DNA of 53,334 nucleotides from Bacteroidales bacterium (lineage in GTDB: Bacteria > Bacteroidota > Bacteroidia > Bacteroidales > Bacteroidaceae). Below, in pieces: positions 43,450 through 52,687 of this stretch (position 1 is its first letter; every line of letters begins with the position of its first letter). The notes beneath the pieces are model-generated. The model made no database searches, was not told the origin of the DNA, and was given only the letters and a program-made list of their open reading frames with translations. The stretch covers positions 1 through 53,334 of the forward strand of contig JAGHUS010000037.1 in the NCBI GenBank assembly GCA_018064685.1. Reading direction: 5' to 3'. The position numbers and the translations under genes were made by a program.

Positions 43450-44492
43450 TCGAGGAGATTCCGGTAGGTGATGAGTGCATCCTCAATCTCCGAGACGAGG
43501 ATGAACTCGTCGGCAGTATGACTGCGACTACTTTGTCCGGGGCCCATCTTCATAGACGGAAAATGCATGAGTGCCTGGTCGGAGAGTGTGGGACTTCCGA
43601 AGGGAGTCTTGCCCAGGGCCATGGCACGTTCGAGCAGAGGGTGGTTGGCAGCGATGCTGCTGGAGTTGAGACGGAAGGAACGAGCCTTGACATCGCTCTT
43701 GACGTGCTGGCATACGAAGTCGTAGATGTCCTGGTTGCTGTAACACTCGTTGCTGCGCACGTCGACGGTGAAGGTACACTGGTCGGGCACCACGTTGTGC
43801 TGTGTGCCGGCATTGATGATGGTGACCGTCATCTTGACGGGGCCCAGCAGGGGTGACTCGTTGGGGAAGCGATAGGACTGCAGCCATGCAATGTCCTCGA
43901 GTGCGTGATAGATGGCGTTGTCGCCCTCGTTGCGTGCTGCGTGTCCGGCTTTGCCGTGTGCGGTGCAGTCCAGCACCATCAGTCCCTTCTCGGCAATGGC
44001 AGGTTGCATGCCGGTGGGTTCTCCCACCAGTGCTACACTGATGGGTGGCAGCAATGGCAGTACGCTCTCGATGCCGTTCTTTCCGCTCACCTCCTCCTCG
44101 GCCGAGGCCAGGAAGATGAGGTTGTAGCTCTGCTGGGTGTTGCGCAGGGCGCAGTAGGTGGCTAGCAGGGTTACGAGCGAGGCACCGTCGTCGTTGCTGC
44201 CCAGTCCGAACAACTGTCCGTCGGGTGTGAGGGTAGGTTCGTGCGGATTGCGTGTCCAGGCACTGACGGGACGCACGGTGTCGATATGTGCGTTGAGCAG
44301 CAATGTGGGGCGGTTGGCGTCATAGCCCGGAGCCACCTCCCATAGGTTGTTGTGCAAGCGTTGGGGCTCCAGTCCGCGCTGTCGCATCTCCTGTTCGAAG
44401 ATGTCGGCCGCTGCCGTCTCGTCACGACTGATGCGTGGCGTAGCTATCAGTTTCTTCAGTAACTCTATGCTCTGTTGCATGTCTTGTTTCAT
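43434..44492 (-). CDS. M20-family metallo-deacylase (ArgE/DapE-like)
   Basis: 352 aa zinc amidohydrolase that removes an acyl group from an amino acid. Metal-site motifs: LLLNAHIDTVRPV (first His-Asp), GSNDDGASL (Asp), ASAEEEVSGKNG (Glu-Glu), GEPTG, and a dimerisation insert with HGKAGHAARNEG. Bacteroidetes use members of this type as N-acetyl/N-succinyl-ornithine or -citrulline deacylases in arginine synthesis, so ArgE-like activity is most likely, but DapE or a peptidase cannot be excluded by eye. The final codons and stop lie inside the 8-bp repeat array. It follows envC by 50 bp. Confidence 0.85.
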   Translation of the reverse strand: MKQDMQQSIELLKKLIATPRISRDETAAADIFEQEMRQRGLEPQRLHNNLWEVAPGYDANRPTLLLNAHIDTVRPVSAWTRNPHEPTLTPDGQLFGLGSNDDGASLVTLLATYCALRNTQQSYNLIFLASAEEEVSGKNGIESVLPLLPPISVALVGEPTGMQPAIAEKGLMVLDCTAHGKAGHAARNEGDNAIYHALEDIAWLQSYRFPNESPLLGPVKMTVTIINAGTQHNVVPDQCTFTVDVRSNECYSNQDIYDFVCQHVKSDVKARSFRLNSSSIAANHPLLERAMALGKTPFGSPTLSDQALMHFPSMKMGPGQSSRSHTADEFILVSEIEDALITYRNLLDGLSV

Positions 44493-44542
44493 TTGTGGGG
44501 GAGTTGGAAGGAGTTAATGGGTATTAACCGAAGGATCTCTTT

Positions 44543-45850
44543 TCACTTGCTTACCCATTGTTCTGGTGTGAGGGCGGTAGTCTCCTTTCGCAGCTGGAAG
44601 TGCAGGATGCACTTGGCATCGCTGTTGGCGGCAATGGTGCCGATGAGGTCGCGCGCGTGTACCTTTTGTCCTTGGCTTACTATTACCGACGACAGGTTGC
44701 CGTAGATGGAGATGTAGCTGCCGTGACGTATGATGACGCCCTTCGTGTCGTAGAACTTGAATATGGCCGTCACCTCGCCGTCGAAGACGGAACGTGCGCG
44801 TGCTCCGCTCTTGCCCACGTAGTTAGTGCCCTTGTTGTCGAGCTGTGCGTCCGATGTGCCCGGCATGTTGAGCTGTCCTTGTCGTTCGCCAAGCACATAT
44901 CCGCCAGTGATGGGCACGGGCAGACGCCCCTTGTTCTGTTCGAAGGATGTGTTGATGGCCTTGTCCTCGGGCGTTACGTATCTGCCGGTTGTTACGTTCG
45001 TACTGTTCTTCTTACGTCTCGTCTCCGTTCTCTTTCTGGCCATCTCCACTTCGGCAGCTACCACGGCGTCGATCTTGCCGTTCAGCTGCGTCAGCTGGTC
45101 GCGCTGCTTGGTTAGTTTCGACTCCAGGTCGCGCTCCTTGTTGTCCAATGCAGCAATCATGCTTTGCAGCTTGTCTTGCTGTACGCCCAAGTCGTTCCGC
45201 TCCTTCATAATGGCAGTGAGGAGGTTGTTCATCTCGCTCTTGCTCCTGAGCAGTTCGTTCTGTGTGGCCAGCAGCTGCTTCTGCTTCGATACCAGTTCCT
45301 CGCCCATGGTGCGCAGTATGGTGGCGAAGTAGTTGGTGTTGCGTGCGCGTCGGCTCATCTGCGTCAGCTTGCGTCCTGAGAGGATGAATAGTGCCGGACT
45401 TTGCGAATGTCGGTAGGCGCGTGCCATGCGCAGTGCTCTGGCAAACTTCTCCTTCTTCTCCTGCAATCGTTTGTTCACTATGTCAATGTCGGCCTGCAGA
45501 GCCTTGATGTAGCGGTCCAGGTCGAACATCCTGTCCTCGGCTCGGCGTATGCCGTCCAGTCGGTCCGCTATCTCGCCCGTCAGGTGGTGCGACGACGTCT
45601 GGTGCGTGGTGATGTCCTTGCGTGTGCGGTCCAGCTCCTGCTGCGACTGCTGCAGTTCCTGTTGCAGCCGTTCCCGCTCCCGCTCCAGATCCTTCATCTG
45701 CTCGGTGTCTTGGGCACGGGCCGAAAGTGGAATGCCGAGCATGAGGCACCCTGTGGCCCACAGTATGAGCCATCGAAGACCTCTACGCGCAAGGCGGGTA
45801 ACTACCGAAACATATACCACTTCCGTTACTCTACACTTCAATCTCTCCAC
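44543..45850 (-). CDS. EnvC-like murein hydrolase activator with degenerate LytM domain
   Basis: About 435 aa: hydrophobic signal (LRWLILWATGCLMLGIPLSA), a long coiled coil (about residues 50-265, rich in Q/E/R/K: ERERLQQELQQSQQELDRTR) and a C-terminal LytM/M23 domain. The zinc ligands are lost: HxxxD is replaced around NKGTNYVGKSG and the HxH motif reads ILHFQL. That is the state of E. coli EnvC, which activates amidases rather than cutting peptidoglycan itself. The start at 45850 is a GTG next to simple repeats; no better in-frame ATG precedes the signal, so the exact start is unsure. Confidence 0.85.
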   Translation of the reverse strand: MERLKCRVTEVVYVSVVTRLARRGLRWLILWATGCLMLGIPLSARAQDTEQMKDLERERERLQQELQQSQQELDRTRKDITTHQTSSHHLTGEIADRLDGIRRAEDRMFDLDRYIKALQADIDIVNKRLQEKKEKFARALRMARAYRHSQSPALFILSGRKLTQMSRRARNTNYFATILRTMGEELVSKQKQLLATQNELLRSKSEMNNLLTAIMKERNDLGVQQDKLQSMIAALDNKERDLESKLTKQRDQLTQLNGKIDAVVAAEVEMARKRTETRRKKNSTNVTTGRYVTPEDKAINTSFEQNKGRLPVPITGGYVLGERQGQLNMPGTSDAQLDNKGTNYVGKSGARARSVFDGEVTAIFKFYDTKGVIIRHGSYISIYGNLSSVIVSQGQKVHARDLIGTIAANSDAKCILHFQLRKETTALTPEQWVSK

Positions 45851-45857
45851 ATCCCAA

Positions 45858-45928
45858 CTTCTCTACACTCTTCACTCTACACTCTACACTCTGAACTCTA
45901 CACTCTGAGCTTTACACTCTGAACTCAA
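45858..45928. repeat. ACACTCTACACTCTGAACTC simple repeat
   Basis: Several imperfect copies of (T)ACACTCT/GAACTCT fill the 83-bp spacer between the DUF4292 and envC genes. The word CACTCTACACT continues to the proposed GTG start, so the upstream region of envC is made of repeat. Confidence 0.75.
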
Positions 45929-45933
45929 GTTGT

Positions 45934-46761
45934 TTAGTTCGACAGACTCAGTATCTGGCTGAATGCCGACTGAATTGTCACTTCCTTCAGTTTCTTCTTG
46001 TCGATGATGGTGCGTGTATCCTTCCACTTCTCGTCGGTACGCATACGTGTGAGCTGCAGGTCAGCCTTGACGTTGGTGTTCTTGATGTTCATGAGCATGT
46101 GCATCTTGTCGGGGAAGTCCTTGCCGTTGAGTCGTGCCCAGCTGTCGTAGCTCCACTTCATCTTGCCATTGGTGCCCTGGATGTCGGTCTGCTTGAGCAG
46201 GCTGGTGGCGGTGTTGGTGAAGAACTGTACTACGAGGTTCTGTGTGGTGTTGGTCAGCACGATGTCTTCTCCGTTCTTGGTCTGTGCGAAGTCCTGGGTG
46301 GTAGGAGCATTGTTGGTGCGTCCGGGCACGAAGAGTTCGTTCCAGAGCAATGCCTGGAAGGTGTAGAAGTTGATGCCGTTCTCCTTGAAGAAAGGTACAT
46401 CCTTGTAGCTGGCCTTTACATACTGCTTGCCAATGCGGTTGAGGATGAGGACGTACTCGGGTGTCATCTCCAAGCGTCCGGCCTCAACGAATCCAAATAC
46501 CTGCAGCGAGAACTGTATGACGTCGTTGCGCTTCATCTTGAGGTTGCCGCCCACGTTCAGCTTCTGCTTGCCAGCCTCCAGATCCATGCTCATGCGGCAT
46601 GTCACCTGGTCGGTGGTGGCACGGTTGGCGTTCACCTTGTCCACAATCTCGGTGTAGGTTGTGTTGGTGTTGTTGGTGGTGATGACTTCTTTCTCCTTTT
46701 TCGAACACGAAGCCAGCAGCAATAGTGCGGCAACGGGTAAGAGCTTGATGATCTGTTTCAT
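45934..46761 (-). CDS. DUF4292 lipoprotein (LolB-like fold)
   Basis: 275 aa with lipobox (VAALLLLASCSKK). The DUF4292 pattern is clear: MKRNDVIQFSLQVFGFVEAG, RLEMTPEYVLILNRIGKQYV, TFQALLWNELFVPG. Members have a LolA/LolB-like half-barrel and probably bind lipid or lipoprotein at the outer membrane; that role is inferred from fold. In Bacteroidetes it is usually found between a TPR protein and an EnvC-like protein, as here. Confidence 0.88.
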   Translation of the reverse strand: MKQIIKLLPVAALLLLASCSKKEKEVITTNNTNTTYTEIVDKVNANRATTDQVTCRMSMDLEAGKQKLNVGGNLKMKRNDVIQFSLQVFGFVEAGRLEMTPEYVLILNRIGKQYVKASYKDVPFFKENGINFYTFQALLWNELFVPGRTNNAPTTQDFAQTKNGEDIVLTNTTQNLVVQFFTNTATSLLKQTDIQGTNGKMKWSYDSWARLNGKDFPDKMHMLMNIKNTNVKADLQLTRMRTDEKWKDTRTIIDKKKLKEVTIQSAFSQILSLSN

Positions 46762-46782
46762 TGTTATTTAGTTTTTGTTAGT

Positions 46783-48579
46783 TTATTTTTTGATGTATTT
46801 GCGTTTCTTTATCTTTTTTGTCAGTATTGAGTTTTTCTTGTCGGTCTTCTTCAGTGCCAACGTCCAGTATCTGACGGCCATCTCCGTCTGCCCGCATTGC
46901 ACGTAGATGTCGCCTGCGTGTTCCAGCACCGTGGCACTGGCCTCGTCATCGTCCATCAGTGCGGTGTCGTCCTTCTTGGGGTCGATGACGCGGTCCATAT
47001 AGATGCGAGCCGTGGTGTAGTCTTGCTGCATGAAGAGAATCCATGCGTAGGTGTCCAGATACGTCTTGTTGTCGGGCTCGGCCTTGATGGTGCGGTAGCT
47101 CATCTGCTCGGCTCTCTCCAGCTGCTCGTTCTTGAGCGAGAGGTAGTAGGCGTAGTTGTTGAGGCAAGCCACGTTGTCGGGTGCATATACCAGACATGAG
47201 TCGTATGCCTCGAATGCCTCCTTCTCGCGATGCATCTCGTGCTGCATGTCGCCTAGCAGTCCGTAGATGTCGCCTATGAGCGACGCGCTCGACTCCTCGT
47301 CAATCTGTCGTGTGGCGGTGGTCAGTGCGGCAATCGCCTCTTCGTTCTTCTTCTGCTGAGCCAGCGATACGCCCAGGAAGTAGTGGAAGACGAGTTCGCT
47401 GGGGTTGTAGATGAGCGTCTTTTGGCAGAGCGACTCTATGCGTTCGAAGTCGGCTTGCATGGCGTAGTATTGCAGCATGTCGCTTGCAATCTGCGTGTTG
47501 GCGGGGTCGACATATAGGATGCGCTCCATGATGGGCAGCAGGTCTTCGTTGTTGGCGTTTTCGGAATAAGCCTTATAGGTGAGGTAGAGCTGCAGGAACT
47601 GCACGGCAGGTTTGTCGGGCGAGAGAAGTCTATCGAACATCTCCTCGGCATGCGGTCGCATGGTGCTGTCCTGCAGAGCTTCGCGAGCCAGCGAGCCGAT
47701 GGCGTTGATGCGCAGTTCCAGGTCGGTGGTCTCGGACACTATCACTGAGTCGCGCAGATGGCGGAACGTCAGGGTGTCGCCCGTCAGCAGTGGGTATTGC
47801 AGTCGCGACGTCTGCAGCATGGTGTTCTGCGGGTCTATGCGTTCGGCCTTGCTGTATGCCACCATGGCACTGTCGTATTGCTGTACGGTCATGTACTGGT
47901 CGCCCAGCAGGATGAGGCCTGTGGCATCGTATGGGAACTCGCGGCACAGCGATCGCAGCTGTTCGAAGGCCTGGATGGTGTCGCCCAGATCCAGGTAGAG
48001 TGCGTATTTCTGTCCCGCTATGCGTGTGCTGTTGCCTTGCAGTGTCTGTATGCGGTCCAGGGCGTTGATGGCATCCTTGGTGCGTCCGCTCGTCTTGTAC
48101 AGTTGGAACAGCTGCGCCAGCACGTCGGTGCGCTTGGTTTGCAGTTTCGACATCTCCTCAAGCACCGGTACGGCCTCGTCCATCTTGTGCATGGACAGGT
48201 ATATCGAGGCCAGTGACTCCTTGAACCAGGGGTTGTTGGGGTCGTTGGCTACGGCATGCTGCAACATACGCAGTCCGGTGGTGTCGTTCGTCGAGAGGTA
48301 TACCATGGCCAGGTCGAAGTTGGCAGCCGGGTTGTTGGGATCTATCTCAAGGCAGTGACGTAGCAGGTCGGCCATGGCAGTATAGTTCTCAAGCGACTTC
48401 TGTCGCAAGGCTGCCATATAGTAGTATGAGAGTCGGCGTTGAGCCTCGCTCGAGATGCTGTTGCCACCCTGTGTGCCGATGCCGGATGTGGCCTGTGCCG
48501 TTTGTGCCAAGACACAACAAGAGCATACTGCTACCCATAGCAACAGCATCCATCTTCTTATGTCTCTCGTTCTCTGCAT
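46783..48579 (-). CDS. Secreted tetratricopeptide-repeat protein
   Basis: 598 aa from the ATG at 48579 (MQRTRDIRRWMLLLWVAVCS), which gives a signal peptide and lies 1 bp after the dut stop; the open frame upstream overlaps dut and is not used. About 12-14 TPR units follow (DLAMVYLSTNDTTGLRMLQH, DAINALDRIQTLQGN, AYSKAERIDPQNTMLQ, NYAYYLSLKNEQLERAEQMS, LDTYAWILFMQQDYTTARIY). It is probably a periplasmic or outer-membrane-attached scaffold; the conserved neighbours (dut, DUF4292, EnvC-like) suggest an envelope role. Confidence 0.88.
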   Translation of the reverse strand: MQRTRDIRRWMLLLWVAVCSCCVLAQTAQATSGIGTQGGNSISSEAQRRLSYYYMAALRQKSLENYTAMADLLRHCLEIDPNNPAANFDLAMVYLSTNDTTGLRMLQHAVANDPNNPWFKESLASIYLSMHKMDEAVPVLEEMSKLQTKRTDVLAQLFQLYKTSGRTKDAINALDRIQTLQGNSTRIAGQKYALYLDLGDTIQAFEQLRSLCREFPYDATGLILLGDQYMTVQQYDSAMVAYSKAERIDPQNTMLQTSRLQYPLLTGDTLTFRHLRDSVIVSETTDLELRINAIGSLAREALQDSTMRPHAEEMFDRLLSPDKPAVQFLQLYLTYKAYSENANNEDLLPIMERILYVDPANTQIASDMLQYYAMQADFERIESLCQKTLIYNPSELVFHYFLGVSLAQQKKNEEAIAALTTATRQIDEESSASLIGDIYGLLGDMQHEMHREKEAFEAYDSCLVYAPDNVACLNNYAYYLSLKNEQLERAEQMSYRTIKAEPDNKTYLDTYAWILFMQQDYTTARIYMDRVIDPKKDDTALMDDDEASATVLEHAGDIYVQCGQTEMAVRYWTLALKKTDKKNSILTKKIKKRKYIKK

Positions 48580-48580
48580 G

Positions 48581-49015
48581 TCAGTTTCTTCCGCTGTGTC
48601 CAAATCCTCCGTCGCCACGTTCTGTCTCGTCCAGTGTTTCAGTCAGTTGCCATTCGGCCTGCTCGTGTCGTGCTATGACCATCTGTGCAATGCGCTCGCC
48701 GTCGTTGATGACGAAAGGCTCGGTGCTGAGGTTGATGAGGATGACGCCGATGAGGCCACGGTAGTCGGCATCGATGGTGCCGGGTGTGTTCAGCACGGTG
48801 ATGCCGTGTTTCAGGGCCAGACCACTGCGTGGACGCACCTGAGCCTCGAAGCCTGCGGGCAGTGCTATGCGCAGTCCGGTGGGTATGAGTGCGCGCTGCA
48901 TGGGTTGCAGTGTGATGGGTTCTGTCAGGTAGGCCCTCAGGTCCATGCCTGCAGACTGTCCGGTGGCGTATGATGGGAGGGGGTGATGCGATTCATTTAT
49001 GATTTTTACTTTCAT
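48581..49015 (-). CDS. dut: dUTP diphosphatase
   Basis: Homotrimeric dUTPase, hydrolysing dUTP to dUMP and PPi. 144 aa; five motifs in order: SAGMDLRAY (I), [12 protein letters not shown] (II), [12 protein letters not shown] (III), GERIAQMVI (IV) and [10 protein letters not shown] (V, with His in place of the commoner Ser/Thr). First gene of the leftward operon and translationally adjacent to the TPR gene. Confidence 0.97.
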   Translation of the reverse strand: MKVKIINESHHPLPSYATGQSAGMDLRAYLTEPITLQPMQRALIPTGLRIALPAGFEAQVRPRSGLALKHGITVLNTPGTIDADYRGLIGVILINLSTEPFVINDGERIAQMVIARHEQAEWQLTETLDETERGDGGFGHSGRN

Positions 49016-49043
49016 ATCCTTTCTTCTTTACGTGATTTTGTTA

Positions 49044-49051
49044 CAAAGTTA
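49044..49051 (-). promoter_or_regulatory. -7 element of the dut operon
   Basis: On the minus strand TAACTTTG, 28 bp before the dut ATG. The 49052-49347 stretch between the divergent units is T-rich and shows no gene. Confidence 0.55.
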
Positions 49052-49347
49052 ATAAATAATGTGTCCTTAAGGTACGTTTCGGCTATCTTTTTTCGTTTTT
49101 TTAGTGTTTTTTGCCTCAAATCGTTGTTTGTTGCACGTTTTGCGGCTTGTTTAATCGCTTATTGTCTGGCGCAGGAATGAAGAGGCGATACTCTTTTCTG
49201 CATCTTTCGTTCTCGGTTCCCATTCCTCGGCAAATAATGCAGCATAACACTCGTTGTTTGTGTATCTATACATGCATATTTTGGTTAGAAAACATCTTTT
49301 TTTCATTTTTCTACCTAAATTACTTTCATGTTATCATCTTTTTTTGT

Positions 49348-49356
49348 TATTTTTGC
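49348..49356 (+). promoter_or_regulatory. -7 element of the acyltransferase operon
   Basis: TATTTTTGC, 27 bp before the ATG at 49384. Confidence 0.55.
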
Positions 49357-49383
49357 ATGGTTTTTTAGAAAAAGTGTTTGTTG

Positions 49384-50244
49384 ATGACCGATAATAGCCA
49401 ACAAGGTGTTGCAGGAAGTTCCGCTGTGTCGCAAACGGCGGAGCAGGGAGCTTTTGAACTAGATCTTGACAAAGTGGTGCGCGAGCGTGCCGGCAAGAAG
49501 GTTCCGAAGTTTGTGGTGAACTGGTTGAAACGGTTCATCCATCAGGACTTTATCAACGAATACCTTCGCCAGGGTTATATGGGCGTCGATTTCTGTACGC
49601 ATGCGCTCGACTATCTGGGTGTCGACGTCGAAGTGAAGGGTTTGGAGAACCTGCCTCGCGACGGTAGGTTGTGCACCTTTGTCAGCAACCATCCTCTGGG
49701 TGCCATCGATGGCGTCACGTTGGGCAGTGTCTTGGGACAGGCGTATGACGGGCGCATCAAGTATCTGGTGAACGACCTTCTGATGAACCTGCCAGGTCTG
49801 GCACCTCTGTGTGTGCCTATCAACAAGATGGGCAAGCAGGCACGCAATTTCCCTGCCATCGTCGAGGCTGCCTTTGGCAGTGACGACCATGTCATCATGT
49901 TTCCCGCCGGCCTCTGCTCGCGCAAGCAGAATGGCGTGATTCGCGATCTGCCTTGGGGCAAGGCCTGTGTGGCCAAGAGCGTGCAGCACCATCGCGACAT
50001 CGTGCCCATCCACTTCGAGGGCGAGAACAGCAAACGATTCTATCGGGTGGCTAACTTCTGCAAGGCATTGCACTTGAAGTTCAATCTGGCCATGCTTTAC
50101 CTGCCCGACGAGATGTATAAGAGCCGTGGACGACACTACACGGTGCATATCGGCAAGCCCATCCCTTGCGCCACTTTCGACAGGAGCAAGACGGCTGTGG
50201 AGTGGGCGGCTTGGCTGAGAGAGCGTGTCTATGAACTAGGATAA
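49384..50244 (+). CDS. glsA: Lyso-lipid O-acyltransferase (GlsA-like)
   Basis: 286-aa acyltransferase of the PlsC superfamily. Motifs: VSNHPLGAIDG (block I), VPINKMGKQARNF, and MFPAGLCSRKQNG (block III, replacing FPEGTRS). In Bacteroides a protein of this kind (GlsA) acylates the hydroxyl of the acylated glycine made by GlsB to give glycine lipid; the adjacent GNAT acyltransferase gene makes that reading likely here, though a phosphatidate-synthesis role is possible. The open frame begins at a TTG at 49378; the ATG at 49384 is preferred. Confidence 0.8.
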   Translation: MTDNSQQGVAGSSAVSQTAEQGAFELDLDKVVRERAGKKVPKFVVNWLKRFIHQDFINEYLRQGYMGVDFCTHALDYLGVDVEVKGLENLPRDGRLCTFVSNHPLGAIDGVTLGSVLGQAYDGRIKYLVNDLLMNLPGLAPLCVPINKMGKQARNFPAIVEAAFGSDDHVIMFPAGLCSRKQNGVIRDLPWGKACVAKSVQHHRDIVPIHFEGENSKRFYRVANFCKALHLKFNLAMLYLPDEMYKSRGRHYTVHIGKPIPCATFDRSKTAVEWAAWLRERVYELG

Positions 50245-50265
50245 CATTTTTATTGAATATTTTGA

Positions 50266-51297
50266 ATGGAACAGCAGATTATTGATCCGATTCCCGTTGA
50301 AGTCCTGAAGCAAGAGCTTACAGAAGACAAGCGCTTGCGCTTTACCAACAAGAGTAACAACGAGATATACATTGTGACGTGGCAGGACTCGCCCAACGTG
50401 GTGCGCGAGATTGGACGTTTGCGCGAGATAGCTTTTCGTGAGGCTGGTGGCGGCACGGGAAAGGAAATGGACCTTGACGAGTTCGACACGATGGAGAACC
50501 CCTACAAGCAACTCCTGGTGTGGGACCCCGAGGCCGAGAAGATACTGGGTGGCTACCGCTACATACTGGGACCCGACGTGCAGCTCACGCCCGAAGGCCA
50601 GCCCATCTTGGCCACCTCGCACATGTTCCATTTCTCCGAGCGTTTCATGAAGGACTACATGCCCTATACCATCGAGCTCGGACGCTCGTTCGTGACGCTG
50701 GAGTACCAGAGTTCACGCAGTGGTTCGAAGGGCATCTTCGCACTCGACAACCTGTGGGACGGACTGGGAGCCCTCACGGTCATCCTGCCCAATGTGCGTT
50801 ATTTCTTCGGCAAGTTCACCATGTATCCCAGCTACGACCGTCGTTGCCGTGACATGATCCTCTACTTCCTGAAGAAGCATTTTGCCGACAAGGATGAGTT
50901 GATTCTTCCGATGAAACCGCTGAAAATTGAAGCCGATCCTTCGGAACTGGCAACGCTCTTCACCGAGAATGAGTTTAAGAAGGACTATCGCATCCTGAAT
51001 CGTGAGGTGCGCAAATTGGGCTATAACATCCCGCCTCTGGTCAACGCCTATATGAGTCTTTCGCCCACCATGCGCCTCTTTGGCACAGCCATCAACTACG
51101 GCTTTGGCGATGTCGAGGAGACGGGCATCCTGATTGCTGTCGACGAGATTCTGGACGAGAAGCGTGTACGCCACATCGACTCGTATGCTCGCGAGCACCC
51201 CGAGGCCGTCAATCCCACCAGCGGAGCAGCCAAACTTGTCTATAGGGAGAATGCCAGCAATGCTTTGGATTGCGACGGATTTGAGGAGGTGAAGTGA
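50266..51297 (+). CDS. glsB: GNAT-fold N-acyltransferase (GlsB-like)
   Basis: 343 aa, OlsB/hemolysin-like acyltransferase (Acetyltransf_5 type): VREIGRLREIAFREAGGGTG, LVWDPEAEKILGGYRYI, YTIELGRSFVTLEYQSSRSG. In Bacteroides thetaiotaomicron GlsB N-acylates glycine with a 3-hydroxy fatty acid, the first step of glycine-lipid synthesis. It is 21 bp downstream of the glsA-like gene. Amino acid substrate inferred from this pairing, not from residues. Confidence 0.82.
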   Translation: MEQQIIDPIPVEVLKQELTEDKRLRFTNKSNNEIYIVTWQDSPNVVREIGRLREIAFREAGGGTGKEMDLDEFDTMENPYKQLLVWDPEAEKILGGYRYILGPDVQLTPEGQPILATSHMFHFSERFMKDYMPYTIELGRSFVTLEYQSSRSGSKGIFALDNLWDGLGALTVILPNVRYFFGKFTMYPSYDRRCRDMILYFLKKHFADKDELILPMKPLKIEADPSELATLFTENEFKKDYRILNREVRKLGYNIPPLVNAYMSLSPTMRLFGTAINYGFGDVEETGILIAVDEILDEKRVRHIDSYAREHPEAVNPTSGAAKLVYRENASNALDCDGFEEVK

Positions 51298-51298
51298 T

Positions 51299-52651
51299 AT
51301 GCAGTGGGAGAAACTATTAAGCACACAGCGACTGGGCATGGAGAACCAACCGTCGCGTCCTGACGACCGTACTGAGTTCCAGCGCGATTACGACCGGCTT
51401 ATCTTCTCTGCCCCCTTCCGCCGTCTGCAGAACAAGACCCAGGTGTTTCCCCTCCCCGGTAGCATCTTCGTGCATAACAGACTGACGCATAGTCTGGAGG
51501 TGAGCAGCGTAGGCCGTTCACTGGGTAATGACGTCAGTCGTTTGTTGCTGCAGAATCACCCTTGGCTGTATAACACCCACCTCAGCGAACTGGGCAGCAT
51601 CGTTTCGGCTGCCTGTCTGGCTCATGACATGGGCAATCCTCCCTTCGGTCACAGTGGCGAGAAGGCCATTGGCACCTTCTTCTCGGAGGGTAAGGGCGCT
51701 TGGTTGAAGGATTATGTGTGCCGCGAGACGCATGACTGCCTCACCCCAGAGCAGTGGGAGGACCTTATCCACTTCGAAGGAAACGCCAATGCATTCCGTC
51801 TGCTCACGCATCACTTCAATGGTCGTCGCAAGGGTGGCTTTGTCATGACTTATTCCACCTTGGCCAGCATCGTTAAATATCCCTTCACCAGCGACTTGGC
51901 GGGCAAGAAGGCTAAGTTCGGGTTCTTCCGACAGGATCAGGAGAACTACGAACTCATTGCCGAGGCTTTAGGTATAAAAAAACTCGATGAAACGGAAGGT
52001 TCTTGCCGTTATGCACGATATCCGCTTGTCTATCTTGTCGAGGCTGCCGATGACATCTGCTATGAGATAATGGACATCGAGGATGCCTTCAAGCTGAAAA
52101 TTCTTACCGAGGATGAGACGAAGAGTCTGTTGTTGGGTTTCTTTGAAGGAGAACAGCGCGAACACATCTTGCAGCGATTGGAGACGGTGACCGACCTCAA
52201 CGAGCAGATTGTCTATCTGCGCAGCGTGGCCATCAACTGTCTGGAGGGTGAGTGCGTGAGAGTCTTTGTCGAGAACGAGGATAAGATACTGGCAGGTGAG
52301 TTTGAAGGAGCGCTCATTGACCATATGAGCGATGTGCCGCGTGAGGCATATCTGCGTTGCGAGGCTTTGTCGTACAAGAAGATATACCGTTCGAAGAATG
52401 TGATAGATATTGAGATGGCAGGTTTCAAGGTCATCACTCAGTTGTTGGAACTGATGACTGAGGCTGTGACGCATTCCGACAGAGCTTATTCGCGTCTGCT
52501 CATCAACCGCGTTTCGCCCCAGTACGACATCCTGGCACCTACGCTCTATGGACGTATCATGGCTGTCATTGACTACATCTCGGGCATGACCGATGTCTAT
52601 GCCCTCGACCTGTATCGCCGCATCAATGGCATGTCTATCGAGGCAATATAG
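51299..52651 (+). CDS. dgt: Deoxyguanosinetriphosphate triphosphohydrolase (dGTPase)
   Basis: HD-domain enzyme that hydrolyses dGTP/dNTP to nucleoside and triphosphate. 450 aa; starts MQWEKLLSTQRLGM, then FSAPFRRLQNKTQVFPL, HNRLTHSLEVSSVGR, the metal motif LAHDMGNPPFGHSGE, and VEAADDICYEIMDIEDA. Start codon lies 1 bp after the glsB stop, so it is co-translated with the lipid genes. Confidence 0.94.
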   Translation: MQWEKLLSTQRLGMENQPSRPDDRTEFQRDYDRLIFSAPFRRLQNKTQVFPLPGSIFVHNRLTHSLEVSSVGRSLGNDVSRLLLQNHPWLYNTHLSELGSIVSAACLAHDMGNPPFGHSGEKAIGTFFSEGKGAWLKDYVCRETHDCLTPEQWEDLIHFEGNANAFRLLTHHFNGRRKGGFVMTYSTLASIVKYPFTSDLAGKKAKFGFFRQDQENYELIAEALGIKKLDETEGSCRYARYPLVYLVEAADDICYEIMDIEDAFKLKILTEDETKSLLLGFFEGEQREHILQRLETVTDLNEQIVYLRSVAINCLEGECVRVFVENEDKILAGEFEGALIDHMSDVPREAYLRCEALSYKKIYRSKNVIDIEMAGFKVITQLLELMTEAVTHSDRAYSRLLINRVSPQYDILAPTLYGRIMAVIDYISGMTDVYALDLYRRINGMSIEAI

Positions 52652-52687
52652 TTTCCTCAGAAAACTAGCTTTTGTAATTACAAAATC

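Noticed and set aside
48580..48618. Upstream start of the TPR gene ([11 protein letters not shown]...)
   Set aside because: It would overlap dut and place 13 charged residues before the signal peptide; the ATG at 48579 gives a normal signal sequence directly after the dut stop.
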